Below, piece by piece: positions 36,528-44,912 of a stretch of 64,000 nucleotides of DNA. The number at the start of each line of letters is the position of its first letter. Position 1 is the first letter of the stretch. The stretch comes from Silicimonas sp. Lineage in GTDB: Bacteria; Pseudomonadota; Alphaproteobacteria; Rhodobacterales; Rhodobacteraceae. Position numbers and translations under genes: made by a program. The notes beneath the pieces are model-generated. The model was not told the origin of the DNA. It did not search any database and saw only the letters and a list, made by a program, of their open reading frames with translations. The stretch lies in NCBI GenBank assembly GCA_022826385.1, contig JAJDUZ010000072.1, positions 1 through 64,000 of the forward strand, written 5' to 3'.

Positions 36528-37274
36528 TCAGACGGTATAGTTCAGGCCCAGACGCCCGCCATCGACATAGATTGTCTCGCCGGTGATGTAGCTGGCCTTC
36601 GAGCTGGCAAGGAAGGCCACGGTGTCGCCGATTTCTTTGGCGGTTCCGGGACGGCCCAGCGGGGTGCGCGACATGGCGGTCTTGAAGGCTTCCGGGTTGG
36701 CGTTCACGGCGGCCATCATCGCGGTGTCGATCGAACCCGGTCCGACCGCGTTGACGCGGATATTGTGCTTGGCCAGCGCCAGTGCTGCGACCTTGGTCAA
36801 CTGCATGACCCCGCCTTTCGACGCGCAATAGGCCGGGATCGCCGGGATCGCGAGTTGAGCGTTGATCGAGGACATGTTGACGATGGCGCCTTCGATGCCG
36901 TTTGCCACCATCGCCTTGGCTGCGCGTTGCGTGGCAACAAAGACGCCACGCAGGTTGATGCCAAGGACCGTGTCGAAGGTGGCAAGATCATAGTCGAGGA
37001 AATCGCCAGCGGCCGCGATGCCGGCATTGTTGACCAGAACCGACACCGGTCCTTGCTCGGCCTCGATCTCGTCAAACATGGCAAGCACGGCATCCGCGTC
37101 GCCCATGTCACAGACCTTGGCCAAGGTGCCGTCCCCCAATGCTTCGGCGGCGGCTGCGACCCCTTCGGCATTAACGTCGGCCAGAATGATACTGTGGCCG
37201 TCGGCCTTCAGCGCTTCGGCGCAGGCATATCCGATGCCTTGCGCGCCGCCTGTGACAAGTGCCCAACTGCTCAT
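36528..37274 (-). CDS. Short-chain dehydrogenase/reductase
   Basis: A 248-residue classical SDR. The NAD(P) site is VTGGAQGIG, followed by VLVNNAGIAA, the catalytic Ser in VNMSSINAQ and Tyr-x3-Lys in YCASKGG. Acidic Asp in ILADVNAEG after strand 2 favours NAD(H). ATG 37274 follows GGAGAG; an in-frame codon at 37307 is less likely. The substrate is unknown. It lies beyond the end of the nitrate operon in the same direction, 137 bp from cysG. Confidence 0.88.
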   Translation of the reverse strand: MSSWALVTGGAQGIGYACAEALKADGHSIILADVNAEGVAAAAEALGDGTLAKVCDMGDADAVLAMFDEIEAEQGPVSVLVNNAGIAAAGDFLDYDLATFDTVLGINLRGVFVATQRAAKAMVANGIEGAIVNMSSINAQLAIPAIPAYCASKGGVMQLTKVAALALAKHNIRVNAVGPGSIDTAMMAAVNANPEAFKTAMSRTPLGRPGTAKEIGDTVAFLASSKASYITGETIYVDGGRLGLNYTV

Positions 37275-37411
37275 ATGCGTGCTCTCCCTGATGTGCTTCT
37301 GCGTCAAAACCGCAAATCCCCTGCGCCTGCAAGGGGCGCATGGTCAAAACACCAGGTGGCTTCCCGTATGAGGCGCCGAAAGACGGAGCGAAACGGTCGC
37401 GGGGTTAGTCG

Positions 37412-38812
37412 TTAGCCAACGGCTTGCAGGGTGGCGGGCGCGGCCAGCGCCCGGGTCGCCGTCTTGCCGAAGCGCACAAGGATCATCGCGTTGCCGGTGA
37501 TCTCGGCCGCGGCCAAGGCCTCGGCCAAACCGTCGAGGCGCGTGGTGACGTGGCGCTCGCCCGGCTTTGTGGCATCGGCAATGACGTCAACGGGTGTCTC
37601 GGGCCGAGCCCCCGCAGCGAACAACCGGGCTTCGACGGCCCGCGCATTGCGCACGCCCATATAGACCGCAAGCGTGGTGCCGGACCTGACGTGATGGCCC
37701 CAGTCCGGCGCGTCATCGCCGGGCCGGCAGGTGCCCGTCGTGATCACCAGAGTGTCGGTGTCCCCGCGCTCGGTCAGGCTTGTGCCGGTTGATGCAGCTG
37801 CCGCGCTGGCCGCTGTCACGCCCGGCACGATTTCGGTCGCAATGCCGTGCGCACGCGCAGCACTCAGTTCCTCGGTCGCGCGGCCAAAGATACCGGGATC
37901 GCCGGACTTCAATCGCACAACCCGCCGTCCCTTCCGGGCTTCTGCCACGATCACGGCGGTGATCCGTTCCTGCGGCCACGCGTGGTCGCCCACTTCCTTG
38001 CCGACAAAAACACGTTCGGCGTCGCGCCGCGCCAGTTCCAGCACGTCCGCGTCGACCAGACGGTCGTAGTAGATCACGTCGGCCTCTTGCAGACGTTCAA
38101 CCGCGCGAAGCGTCAGCAGGTCGCGCGCGCCCGGCCCGGCACCGACCAGAGCGATATGGCCTTCGCCAACACCCTCGGGGATGACACCGTTCCGGATGGC
38201 GGACTTGACGAGTTGCGCCGCTTCTTCCTCGGCCCCGGTCTTGTGAAGCCGTGCGGGCGCGCCGTTGAACACCCACGCCCAGAAGCCGCGCCGCGTGGAT
38301 TGCGGCAGCCGGTCTCCAACCGCACCGCGCAACCGTCCTGCCAAGGCGGCCAGATGGCCCACGCGCGGGGGCAGCATCTGTTCGACCTCGGTCTTGATCC
38401 GGCGGGCCAGCACGGGGGCTGTCCCCTCGGTCCCGATGGCGACCACCACCGGGTCGCGGTCAACGATCGAGGGGGTTGTGGCGTCGCAGAGGTCCGGTCG
38501 GTCAACGACATTGACCACCGCGCCGGCTTCCTTGGCCAAAGCGTGCAGCGCCATGTCGGCACCGGGGCATCCCGTTGCAATGAAGGTCAGTGCGCTGCCG
38601 GCAAACGTCTCAGGCGTCAGCGGCCCGGCCTCTTGCCTGGCGCGCCCGGACGCCACAAGGCCGGTCAGCTCGTCATCCAGTTCGACGGTGGCCAGCACGA
38701 TCTCGGCATCGGTCTTCAGCGCCAGGCGCGACTTCTGAGCCGCCTGTTCGCCGCCCCCTGCAATGACAATCCGCCGATCGGTGGTGCGCAGGAACATGGG
38801 AAAGGATTTCAT
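37412..38812 (-). CDS. cysG: Siroheme synthase CysG
   Basis: A 466-residue trifunctional enzyme that makes siroheme, needed by NirB. The N-terminal CysGB half carries VIAGGGEQAAQKSRLAL and NVVDRPDLCDATTPSIVDRDP (dehydrogenase and ferrochelatase). The C-terminal CysGA half is a SAM-dependent uroporphyrinogen III methyltransferase: LVGAGPGARDLLTLRA, YYDRLV, KSGDPGIFGRATEE and EIVPGVTAASAAAA. ATG 38812 lies 11 bp after nasA. It is the last gene of the nitrate operon. Confidence 0.95.
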   Translation of the reverse strand: MKSFPMFLRTTDRRIVIAGGGEQAAQKSRLALKTDAEIVLATVELDDELTGLVASGRARQEAGPLTPETFAGSALTFIATGCPGADMALHALAKEAGAVVNVVDRPDLCDATTPSIVDRDPVVVAIGTEGTAPVLARRIKTEVEQMLPPRVGHLAALAGRLRGAVGDRLPQSTRRGFWAWVFNGAPARLHKTGAEEEAAQLVKSAIRNGVIPEGVGEGHIALVGAGPGARDLLTLRAVERLQEADVIYYDRLVDADVLELARRDAERVFVGKEVGDHAWPQERITAVIVAEARKGRRVVRLKSGDPGIFGRATEELSAARAHGIATEIVPGVTAASAAAASTGTSLTERGDTDTLVITTGTCRPGDDAPDWGHHVRSGTTLAVYMGVRNARAVEARLFAAGARPETPVDVIADATKPGERHVTTRLDGLAEALAAAEITGNAMILVRFGKTATRALAAPATLQAVG

Positions 38813-38823
38813 CGGTCTTGATC

Positions 38824-41451
38824 CTATTCGGCCGCAAGCGGTCGGTTTTGACGGGCAATGAGGTCGGCCACTTCCGGGCGGCACGAGCCGCAATTCGTGC
38901 CTGCGCCCGTGGATTGGCAAACACGGTCGAGATCTCCACCAGCGGCTTCGATGGCGGCAAGTATCTGGTTCCGCCCAACGCTCATACAGGCGCAGACGGT
39001 CGGGCCGGGATCGGCGCGTTCCCCGCCCGCCCGCGCGGCAAGAATACCGTCTGCGGGTTGGTCCAGAAGCGAGGCCACGAAGTCCCGCGCCACGGCCACC
39101 GGTTCAGGTGCAACGAAGAGCGCGGCCAAAAGAACGCCGTCTTCGACGAAAGCAAGCCGGGTCTGCTGGCGCGCCGGGTCGACAAGAACCTCGGGCGCGG
39201 TGGAGAGACCAAAGAGCGCTTGCGCATAGGCTTCCCAGTCTGAGACCGTGTCCATGCCCGCCAGTTCGGCACGCCATCCGGCATCCGTCTTCGTCTGGGC
39301 CCAATACGCGGTGTCCGGGGCCATCTGCCGGGTCGAAACGGCAAAGCCATACCATGCGGCGTCAAGCTTGGTGATGTTCACGACCGCAGCCTTGCTTTCG
39401 GGCTGGCCCGAGACAGGGTCGGTTGCGCCCGCAATCACCGCGCCGATGCGTGCCGCAGGCGCGGTCTCGCAGGTCCAGTGCATGGGCGCAAAGGGATGCC
39501 CCTTGGCCACGTCATCGGAAATCATGACCCTCAGTATCGCGCTTTCGCCCTGCCCTTCGATCTTAGCGAGATCGGCGGGTTGCAGCGACAGGTCTTGTGC
39601 GTCTTCGGGGTGGATTTGCAGATAAGGCTCGCCCAGATGACGCGACAACCGCGGCGCTCGGGCCGTGCGGGTCATTGTGTGCCACTGGTCGCGGATGCGT
39701 CCGGTGTTCAGGCGGAACGGATACTCGGCCGAGGGTTCGGCCGCCATCGCGCGCTGGGTCACGGGGACGAAATTCGCCTTGCCACTGGCCGTGAAGAATT
39801 GACCATCGCCAAAGAACCGCCCGCCCTGCCGCGCCTCGGTGATCGGCCAGCGTGTCGGGGCAAAGCGGTCATAGGCTTCGGAATCCATGTCGGACAAGGC
39901 CGAGATGTCGAAGTCGCGCCCGAACCCGGCGGCGATGCCCGAAAGGGCTGCATGTTCCCGGAAGACTTCCGACGGCCCGCGATAATCGAAGGCGGCGTGC
40001 CAGCCCATGCGGCGCCCGACCTCGGCGAATATGTCCCAGTCGGGTCGCGCCTCGCCCGGGGCGGGCAGAACGCCGCGCTGGCGGCTGACCGTTCGGTCCG
40101 AGTTGGTGACCGTCCCGTCCTTCTCGCCCCAGCCAAGTGCGGGCAACACCAGATCGGCCAGGCGTGCTGTATCGGTGTTGCGCGTCACGTCGCTGACCAC
40201 GGTGAAGGGGCAGTTTTCAATGGCCCGCTTCACCCGGTCGGCTTCGGGAAGCGAGACGACGGGGTTGGTGCAGGCAATCCAGAGCGCCTTGATCCGCCCG
40301 TCCTCGACCGCGCGGAACATGTCTATGGCCTTGAGACCCGCGGTATCGGCCACGCGTGGCGCATCCCAGAACTCGCCCACGGCCGAGCGATGCGCTTCGT
40401 TCTCAAGGTCGAGATGCGCAGCCAGCATATTGGCCAGCCCGCCCGTCTCGCGCCCACCCATCGCGTTGGGCTGGCCGGTGACACTCAGCGGCCCCATACC
40501 GGGATGTCCGATGCGCCCTGTCGCCAAGTGGCAGTTCAGGATGGAATTGACCTTGTCGGCGCCGCTGGTCGATTGGTTCACGCCTTGGCTGAAAACGGTG
40601 ACAACCTTCTTGGTGGCCGCGAACTTGTTGTAAAAAGTCGCGATTTCCGAAGCGGGCAAGCCGGTGGCGCGACAGTCGCAATCCTTCGTGTTGGCCAGAG
40701 CGTCTTCGAACCCGTTGGTATGCCGGTCGATGAAGTCCTGATCCAGATGCCCGGAATTCGCAAGGAACCGCAGCAGCCCGTTGAACAGCGCCACGTCCGA
40801 GCCGGGCGCGATCTTGAGATGCATGTCGGCAATATCGCAGGTGGCGGTGCGGCGCGGATCGACGACGACAACCTTGGTGCCATGGGCTTTGCGTGCCGCC
40901 GCCAGGCGCTGATACAGCACCGGATGGCACCATGCGAGGTTCGATCCCACCAGAACCACCAGATCGGCCTCTTCGAGGTCCTCATAGGTGCCGGGAACCG
41001 TATCGGTGCCAAAGGCACGCTTGTGGCCAGCCACGGTCGAAGCCATGCAAAGCCGCGAGTTCGTGTCGATATTCGCGCTGCCGATAAAGCCTTTCATCAG
41101 CTTGTTGGCGACGTAGTAGTCTTCCGTCAGCAACTGGCCCGAGACATAGAAGGCCACGCTGTCGGGGCCATGCTCGGCGATCGTCTCGCGGAACCGGTCC
41201 GCGACCATTTGCAGGGCGTTGTCCCAGTCTATCGGAGCACCGTGCAACTCGGGGGTGAAGATACGGTCTTCAAGTCCGACCGTTTCTCCAAGCGCGAGGC
41301 CTTTCGAGCAGAGCTTGCCGAAATTGGCCGGATGGTCCGGGTCGCCTTCGACAGTCATCCCGCCGACCCCGTCGGGGCGCAGCAGAACACCACACCCGAC
41401 CCCGCAATACGGACAGGTCGAACGGATCGGATCGTCGTCAAGATCACGCAT
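38824..41451 (-). CDS. nasA: Assimilatory nitrate reductase catalytic subunit with C-terminal BFD domain
   Basis: An 875-residue cytosolic molybdenum enzyme that reduces nitrate to nitrite. The N-terminal [4Fe-4S] site is STCPYCGVGCGVL with a later Cys in GKLCSKG. MoCo-binding blocks follow (DTNSRLCMAS with the likely Mo-ligand Cys, VGSNLAWCHPV, STSGADKVNSILNCHLATG). The C-terminal about 55 residues form a BFD-like [2Fe-2S] domain: CACMSVGRNQI and GTNCGSCRPEV. No signal peptide. ATG 41451 has AAGGG upstream. No separate NasB-type reductase is seen in the operon; the electron donor is unknown. Confidence 0.95.
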   Translation of the reverse strand: MRDLDDDPIRSTCPYCGVGCGVLLRPDGVGGMTVEGDPDHPANFGKLCSKGLALGETVGLEDRIFTPELHGAPIDWDNALQMVADRFRETIAEHGPDSVAFYVSGQLLTEDYYVANKLMKGFIGSANIDTNSRLCMASTVAGHKRAFGTDTVPGTYEDLEEADLVVLVGSNLAWCHPVLYQRLAAARKAHGTKVVVVDPRRTATCDIADMHLKIAPGSDVALFNGLLRFLANSGHLDQDFIDRHTNGFEDALANTKDCDCRATGLPASEIATFYNKFAATKKVVTVFSQGVNQSTSGADKVNSILNCHLATGRIGHPGMGPLSVTGQPNAMGGRETGGLANMLAAHLDLENEAHRSAVGEFWDAPRVADTAGLKAIDMFRAVEDGRIKALWIACTNPVVSLPEADRVKRAIENCPFTVVSDVTRNTDTARLADLVLPALGWGEKDGTVTNSDRTVSRQRGVLPAPGEARPDWDIFAEVGRRMGWHAAFDYRGPSEVFREHAALSGIAAGFGRDFDISALSDMDSEAYDRFAPTRWPITEARQGGRFFGDGQFFTASGKANFVPVTQRAMAAEPSAEYPFRLNTGRIRDQWHTMTRTARAPRLSRHLGEPYLQIHPEDAQDLSLQPADLAKIEGQGESAILRVMISDDVAKGHPFAPMHWTCETAPAARIGAVIAGATDPVSGQPESKAAVVNITKLDAAWYGFAVSTRQMAPDTAYWAQTKTDAGWRAELAGMDTVSDWEAYAQALFGLSTAPEVLVDPARQQTRLAFVEDGVLLAALFVAPEPVAVARDFVASLLDQPADGILAARAGGERADPGPTVCACMSVGRNQILAAIEAAGGDLDRVCQSTGAGTNCGSCRPEVADLIARQNRPLAAE

Positions 41452-41532
41452 TGGACGCAGCCCTTGGGGTATCGATTTTCGATACGCGCGTCCGCGTCGC
41501 ACGCGCTGAGGGTGTTACGTCACACAGTGTCA

Positions 41533-41862
41533 TCACGCAGCCTGCCGCCCCAGAACCGACGCATCAATCAGGATGCGACCGTTCTCGACCCGCGCGGCAT
41601 AGGTCTGAATCCGACCTTCATCCGCGCCCTGCGCCTCGCCCGTTTCCAGATCGAAGACCCAGTTGTGCAAGGGACAAGTCACCTTGTTGCCGTGAACGAT
41701 CCCCTCGTTCAGAGGTCCGCCCTTGTGCGGGCAGACATTCGAGGTCGCGAACACGGTATCTTCGGCGGTGCGAAAGACCGCGATGCAGCCTTCCTTGGTT
41801 TTCACCTTGCGCGATCCGCGCAGCGGGATGTCTTCAATTGCGCCGATATCGATCCAACTCAT
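41533..41862 (-). CDS. nirD: Nitrite reductase small subunit NirD
   Basis: A 109-residue Rieske-type subunit of assimilatory nitrite reductase. Both cluster boxes are intact: CPHKGGPL and CPLHNWVFDL. ATG 41862 overlaps the nirB stop by 4 bp (ATGA), which supports this start over an upstream in-frame codon at 41937. Confidence 0.95.
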   Translation of the reverse strand: MSWIDIGAIEDIPLRGSRKVKTKEGCIAVFRTAEDTVFATSNVCPHKGGPLNEGIVHGNKVTCPLHNWVFDLETGEAQGADEGRIQTYAARVENGRILIDASVLGRQAA

Positions 41863-44285
41863 TCCGCGGCCTCCAGGGACAGGTCTGCAAGGGGGGCGAA
41901 CTTCCGCGCCTCGTCTTCCTTGGCGCGTTCGGCCCAAGGGTCTTTTTGATAGATCGACTGGCTCAGCTCGAAGGCCGCCACCAGCCGGGCGCGCTCGGCG
42001 TCGTCGCTCAGCTGTTCCTGCACCCAGTCAAGTCCGACCTTGGCGATCCACTTGTAAGGGCGATCCAGATACTTGGCATTCTCGCGATAAATCTGGATGA
42101 AGGCGACGGTCCATTCGATCGCCTCTTCCTCGGTCGCGACTTTCACCAGTGGTTCGGTCTCTTTGACGTCCATGCCGGCAGCCCCACCAACACCGACTTC
42201 GTAGCCACTGTCGACGCAGACAATGCCTACGTCCTTGCAGGTGGCTTCGGCGCAGTTCCGCGGGCAACCCGACACGGCCAGCTTGACCTTGTGCGGCGTC
42301 CACGAGCCCCAAAGCTTCTTCTCGAGCAGGATGCCCAACCCGGTGCTGTCCTGCGTGCCGAAGCGGCAGTGATCGGTGCCAACGCAGGTTTTCACCGTGC
42401 GCAGCCCCTTGGCATAGGCGTGGCCCGAAACCATGCCCGCCTTGGTCAGATCGTCCCAGATCGCGGGCAAATCCTCGCCCTTGACGCCCAGAAGGTCGAT
42501 CCGCTGACCGCCGGTCACCTTGACTGTCGGCACGTTGTACTTGTCGGCCGCGTCCGCAATGGCGCGCAATTCGTCCGGCGTCGTGATGCCGCCCCACATG
42601 CGAGGAACCACTGAGAAAGTTCCGTCTTTCTGGATGTTTGCGTGCTTACGTTCATTCACGAAGCGCGATTGCGGATCATCCTGATACTCGACTGGCCAAT
42701 CGGCCAACAGGTAATAGTTGATCGCCGGGCGGCAGACGTGACAGCCGTTGCGGGTTTTCCACCCCAACTCCTGCCAGACTGCTTCCTGCGACTGCAACTC
42801 GCTCGACTTGATCAGACGCCGCACATCCTCGTGGGTAAGATCCGTGCAGCCGCAGACCGGCTTGGCGGTCGGCAGTTCGAATTCATCGCCCAGTGTCACC
42901 GCCAGCAGTTGCTCGACCAGTCCGGTACACGTGCCGCAAGAGCTCGAGGCCTTGGTCTCGGCCTGAACCGCGCCCAAATCCGTCGCTCCGCCTTCGATGG
43001 CTTCGACGATCCGACCTTTACAAATGCCGTTACAGCCGCAGATTTCTGCGTCAGCCGGTAAGGCTGCAACGGCCGCCATAGGGTCCAGCGCCCCTCCTCC
43101 CTGGAAGGCAGGCCCGAAGATGAGCGTGTCGCGCATCTCGGAAATGTCGGTCTTGTCCTTGATCAACCCGTGGAACCAGCCGCCATCGGCTGTATCCCCA
43201 TACATGACGGCGCCGATCAGCTTGTCGTCCTGCAGGACGAGACGCTTGTAGACCCCGCGCGACGGGTCGCGGAAGACGATGTCTTCGCGATCCTCGCCAT
43301 CGGCGAAATCACCCGCGCTGAACAGGTCACAGCCGGTGACCTTCAGCTTGGTGGCGGTTTCGCGGTTTACGAAGGTGGCCTCGTCCCCGGCAAGCGTTGC
43401 TGCCGCCACCTTGGCTTGGTCGTAGAGCGGAGCGACCAATCCGAAGAGCGCCCCGTCGAACTCGATGCATTCGCCAATGGCGAGGACATCTTCGTCCGAC
43501 GTGATCATTTGTCCATCCACATGGATGCCTTTGCCGGTTGCCAGCCCCGCTTCTTGCGCCAGCTTCACGCTGGGCCGGATGCCAACCGCCATGACCAGCA
43601 GGTCACAGGGCAGCTCGGTGCCGTTGTCCAGCATCAGCGCTTTGACCTTGCCGTTCTCGCCGAGAATTTCCTTGGAGTTCGACGAGCAGAGCACTTTCAT
43701 GCCCCGGCCAACCAGTTCTTTGCGCAGCAGATAGCCCGCCGCCTCGTCCAGTTGGCGTTCCATCAGGTGGCCCATCAGGTGGACGACCGTCACATCGACG
43801 CCGCGGGCGTGCATCCCGGCCGCCGCTTCGAGACCAAGAAGACCGCCGCCGATGACCACCGCTTTGTGACCCTCACCCAGCCCCATCATGGTCTCGGTGT
43901 CTTCAAGGTCGCGATAGGCGATCACGCCGTCCAGGTCGTGGCCGGGCAGCGGGATCATGAACGGGTCGGACCCGGTTGCGATGACCAGCTTGTCGTAAGG
44001 CACGGTGCCGTTTTCGCCGGTCACCGTCTTGGCGGTGCGGTCAATGCTGATGACACGCTCGCCAAAGCGGCAGGTCACGCCGTGCTCTTCATAAAATGCA
44101 TCGTCGTGGGTGACGATTTCTTCATAGGTCTTTTCGCCCGAGAGCACGGGCGACAACATGATGCGGTTGTAAGTGCCGCGTGGCTCGGCGTTGAAAAGCG
44201 TGATCGACCAGCCGCCTGCCTCCGAGACATGCTCGACCAGTCGGCCAGCGGCCATGCCCGCGCCAATGATGACGAGGTTCTTCAT
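41859..44285 (-). CDS. nirB: NAD(P)H-dependent nitrite reductase large subunit NirB
   Basis: An 808-residue cytosolic siroheme enzyme that reduces nitrite to ammonium. In order: FAD domain (VIIGAGMAAGRLVEH), NAD(P)H domain (VVIGGGLLGLEAAAGM), a BFD-like [2Fe-2S] region (CGCNGICKGRIVEAIEGG and SSCGTCTGLVEQLL), and the siroheme/[4Fe-4S] site with Cys in TCVGTDHCRFG and SGCPRNCAEATCKD. A very strong AGGAGG ribosome site precedes the ATG. Confidence 0.97.
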   Translation of the reverse strand: MKNLVIIGAGMAAGRLVEHVSEAGGWSITLFNAEPRGTYNRIMLSPVLSGEKTYEEIVTHDDAFYEEHGVTCRFGERVISIDRTAKTVTGENGTVPYDKLVIATGSDPFMIPLPGHDLDGVIAYRDLEDTETMMGLGEGHKAVVIGGGLLGLEAAAGMHARGVDVTVVHLMGHLMERQLDEAAGYLLRKELVGRGMKVLCSSNSKEILGENGKVKALMLDNGTELPCDLLVMAVGIRPSVKLAQEAGLATGKGIHVDGQMITSDEDVLAIGECIEFDGALFGLVAPLYDQAKVAAATLAGDEATFVNRETATKLKVTGCDLFSAGDFADGEDREDIVFRDPSRGVYKRLVLQDDKLIGAVMYGDTADGGWFHGLIKDKTDISEMRDTLIFGPAFQGGGALDPMAAVAALPADAEICGCNGICKGRIVEAIEGGATDLGAVQAETKASSSCGTCTGLVEQLLAVTLGDEFELPTAKPVCGCTDLTHEDVRRLIKSSELQSQEAVWQELGWKTRNGCHVCRPAINYYLLADWPVEYQDDPQSRFVNERKHANIQKDGTFSVVPRMWGGITTPDELRAIADAADKYNVPTVKVTGGQRIDLLGVKGEDLPAIWDDLTKAGMVSGHAYAKGLRTVKTCVGTDHCRFGTQDSTGLGILLEKKLWGSWTPHKVKLAVSGCPRNCAEATCKDVGIVCVDSGYEVGVGGAAGMDVKETEPLVKVATEEEAIEWTVAFIQIYRENAKYLDRPYKWIAKVGLDWVQEQLSDDAERARLVAAFELSQSIYQKDPWAERAKEDEARKFAPLADLSLEAAE

Positions 44286-44439
44286 TGTTGCCCCTCCTGC
44301 AAGTTCGGGAGCGTCAGTTCAGTTTGGTGATGTTCGCGTGTCCGAACCCGGCGCAACGCCGCGTCGGCCAACATGGCCGAGGCAATCAGCGCGCTGAGGT
44401 CGTCTTCGTTTTCGGGGAGCGCGGAGACACCGCGATCGC

Positions 44440-44856
44440 TTAGGCCGCTTGCGTCGGCAGTTCAGCAATCATCATGTCCGAGACCAGCGAATAGGCGTTC
44501 AGCCATGCATCCGCCGAATGTTCGTCCAGCCCGCCCGGCATATGGGTCTGCAACGCGTGGACCAAGGCCATACCCACTGCCGCGAAGTGATCCGGTTTCG
44601 CCCCGTACTTCACGTGACGCCGTGCGAGACCCACTACGGTTTCCTCGATCACCTCCGGCCGATCCAGATTGCGGATCACATAGGATAGGGTGTCCGAGAG
44701 TTTGAGCCGCTGCATTGTCATATCCTCCGCAAAGAGGGGACGAACGGCGGGCGCGACCCGAAACAGTTCGGCATAGAAGGTGGCGCTCAGGTCGTCTTTG
44801 ACCGGAAACACTCGGTCGAAGCTCTCTTGCACAAGTTTGATCTGTTCTGGCGTCAT
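44440..44856 (-). CDS. Single-domain globin
   Basis: A 138-residue globin of the bacterial haemoglobin/flavohaemoglobin-like type without a reductase domain. It begins TPEQIKLVQESFDRVFPVKDDL, has FYAELFRVAPAVRPLF (CD region) and the likely proximal His in RRHVKYGAKPDHFAAVG. It sits between nrtCD and nirB in the nitrate operon. A role in handling NO or nitrite by-products, or in delivering electrons or oxygen, is inference. Confidence 0.9.
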   Translation of the reverse strand: MTPEQIKLVQESFDRVFPVKDDLSATFYAELFRVAPAVRPLFAEDMTMQRLKLSDTLSYVIRNLDRPEVIEETVVGLARRHVKYGAKPDHFAAVGMALVHALQTHMPGGLDEHSADAWLNAYSLVSDMMIAELPTQAA

Positions 44857-44912
44857 CGGCAGAGTTCCTTCCGCCGACGCTTGTCACATGAATGTCTTTA
44901 CAATTCATGACT

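Noticed and set aside
39478..41949. 823-codon plus-strand frame opposite nasA
   Set aside because: Antisense to nasA, whose Fe-S and MoCo motifs are unambiguous; long antisense frames are common in GC-rich DNA.
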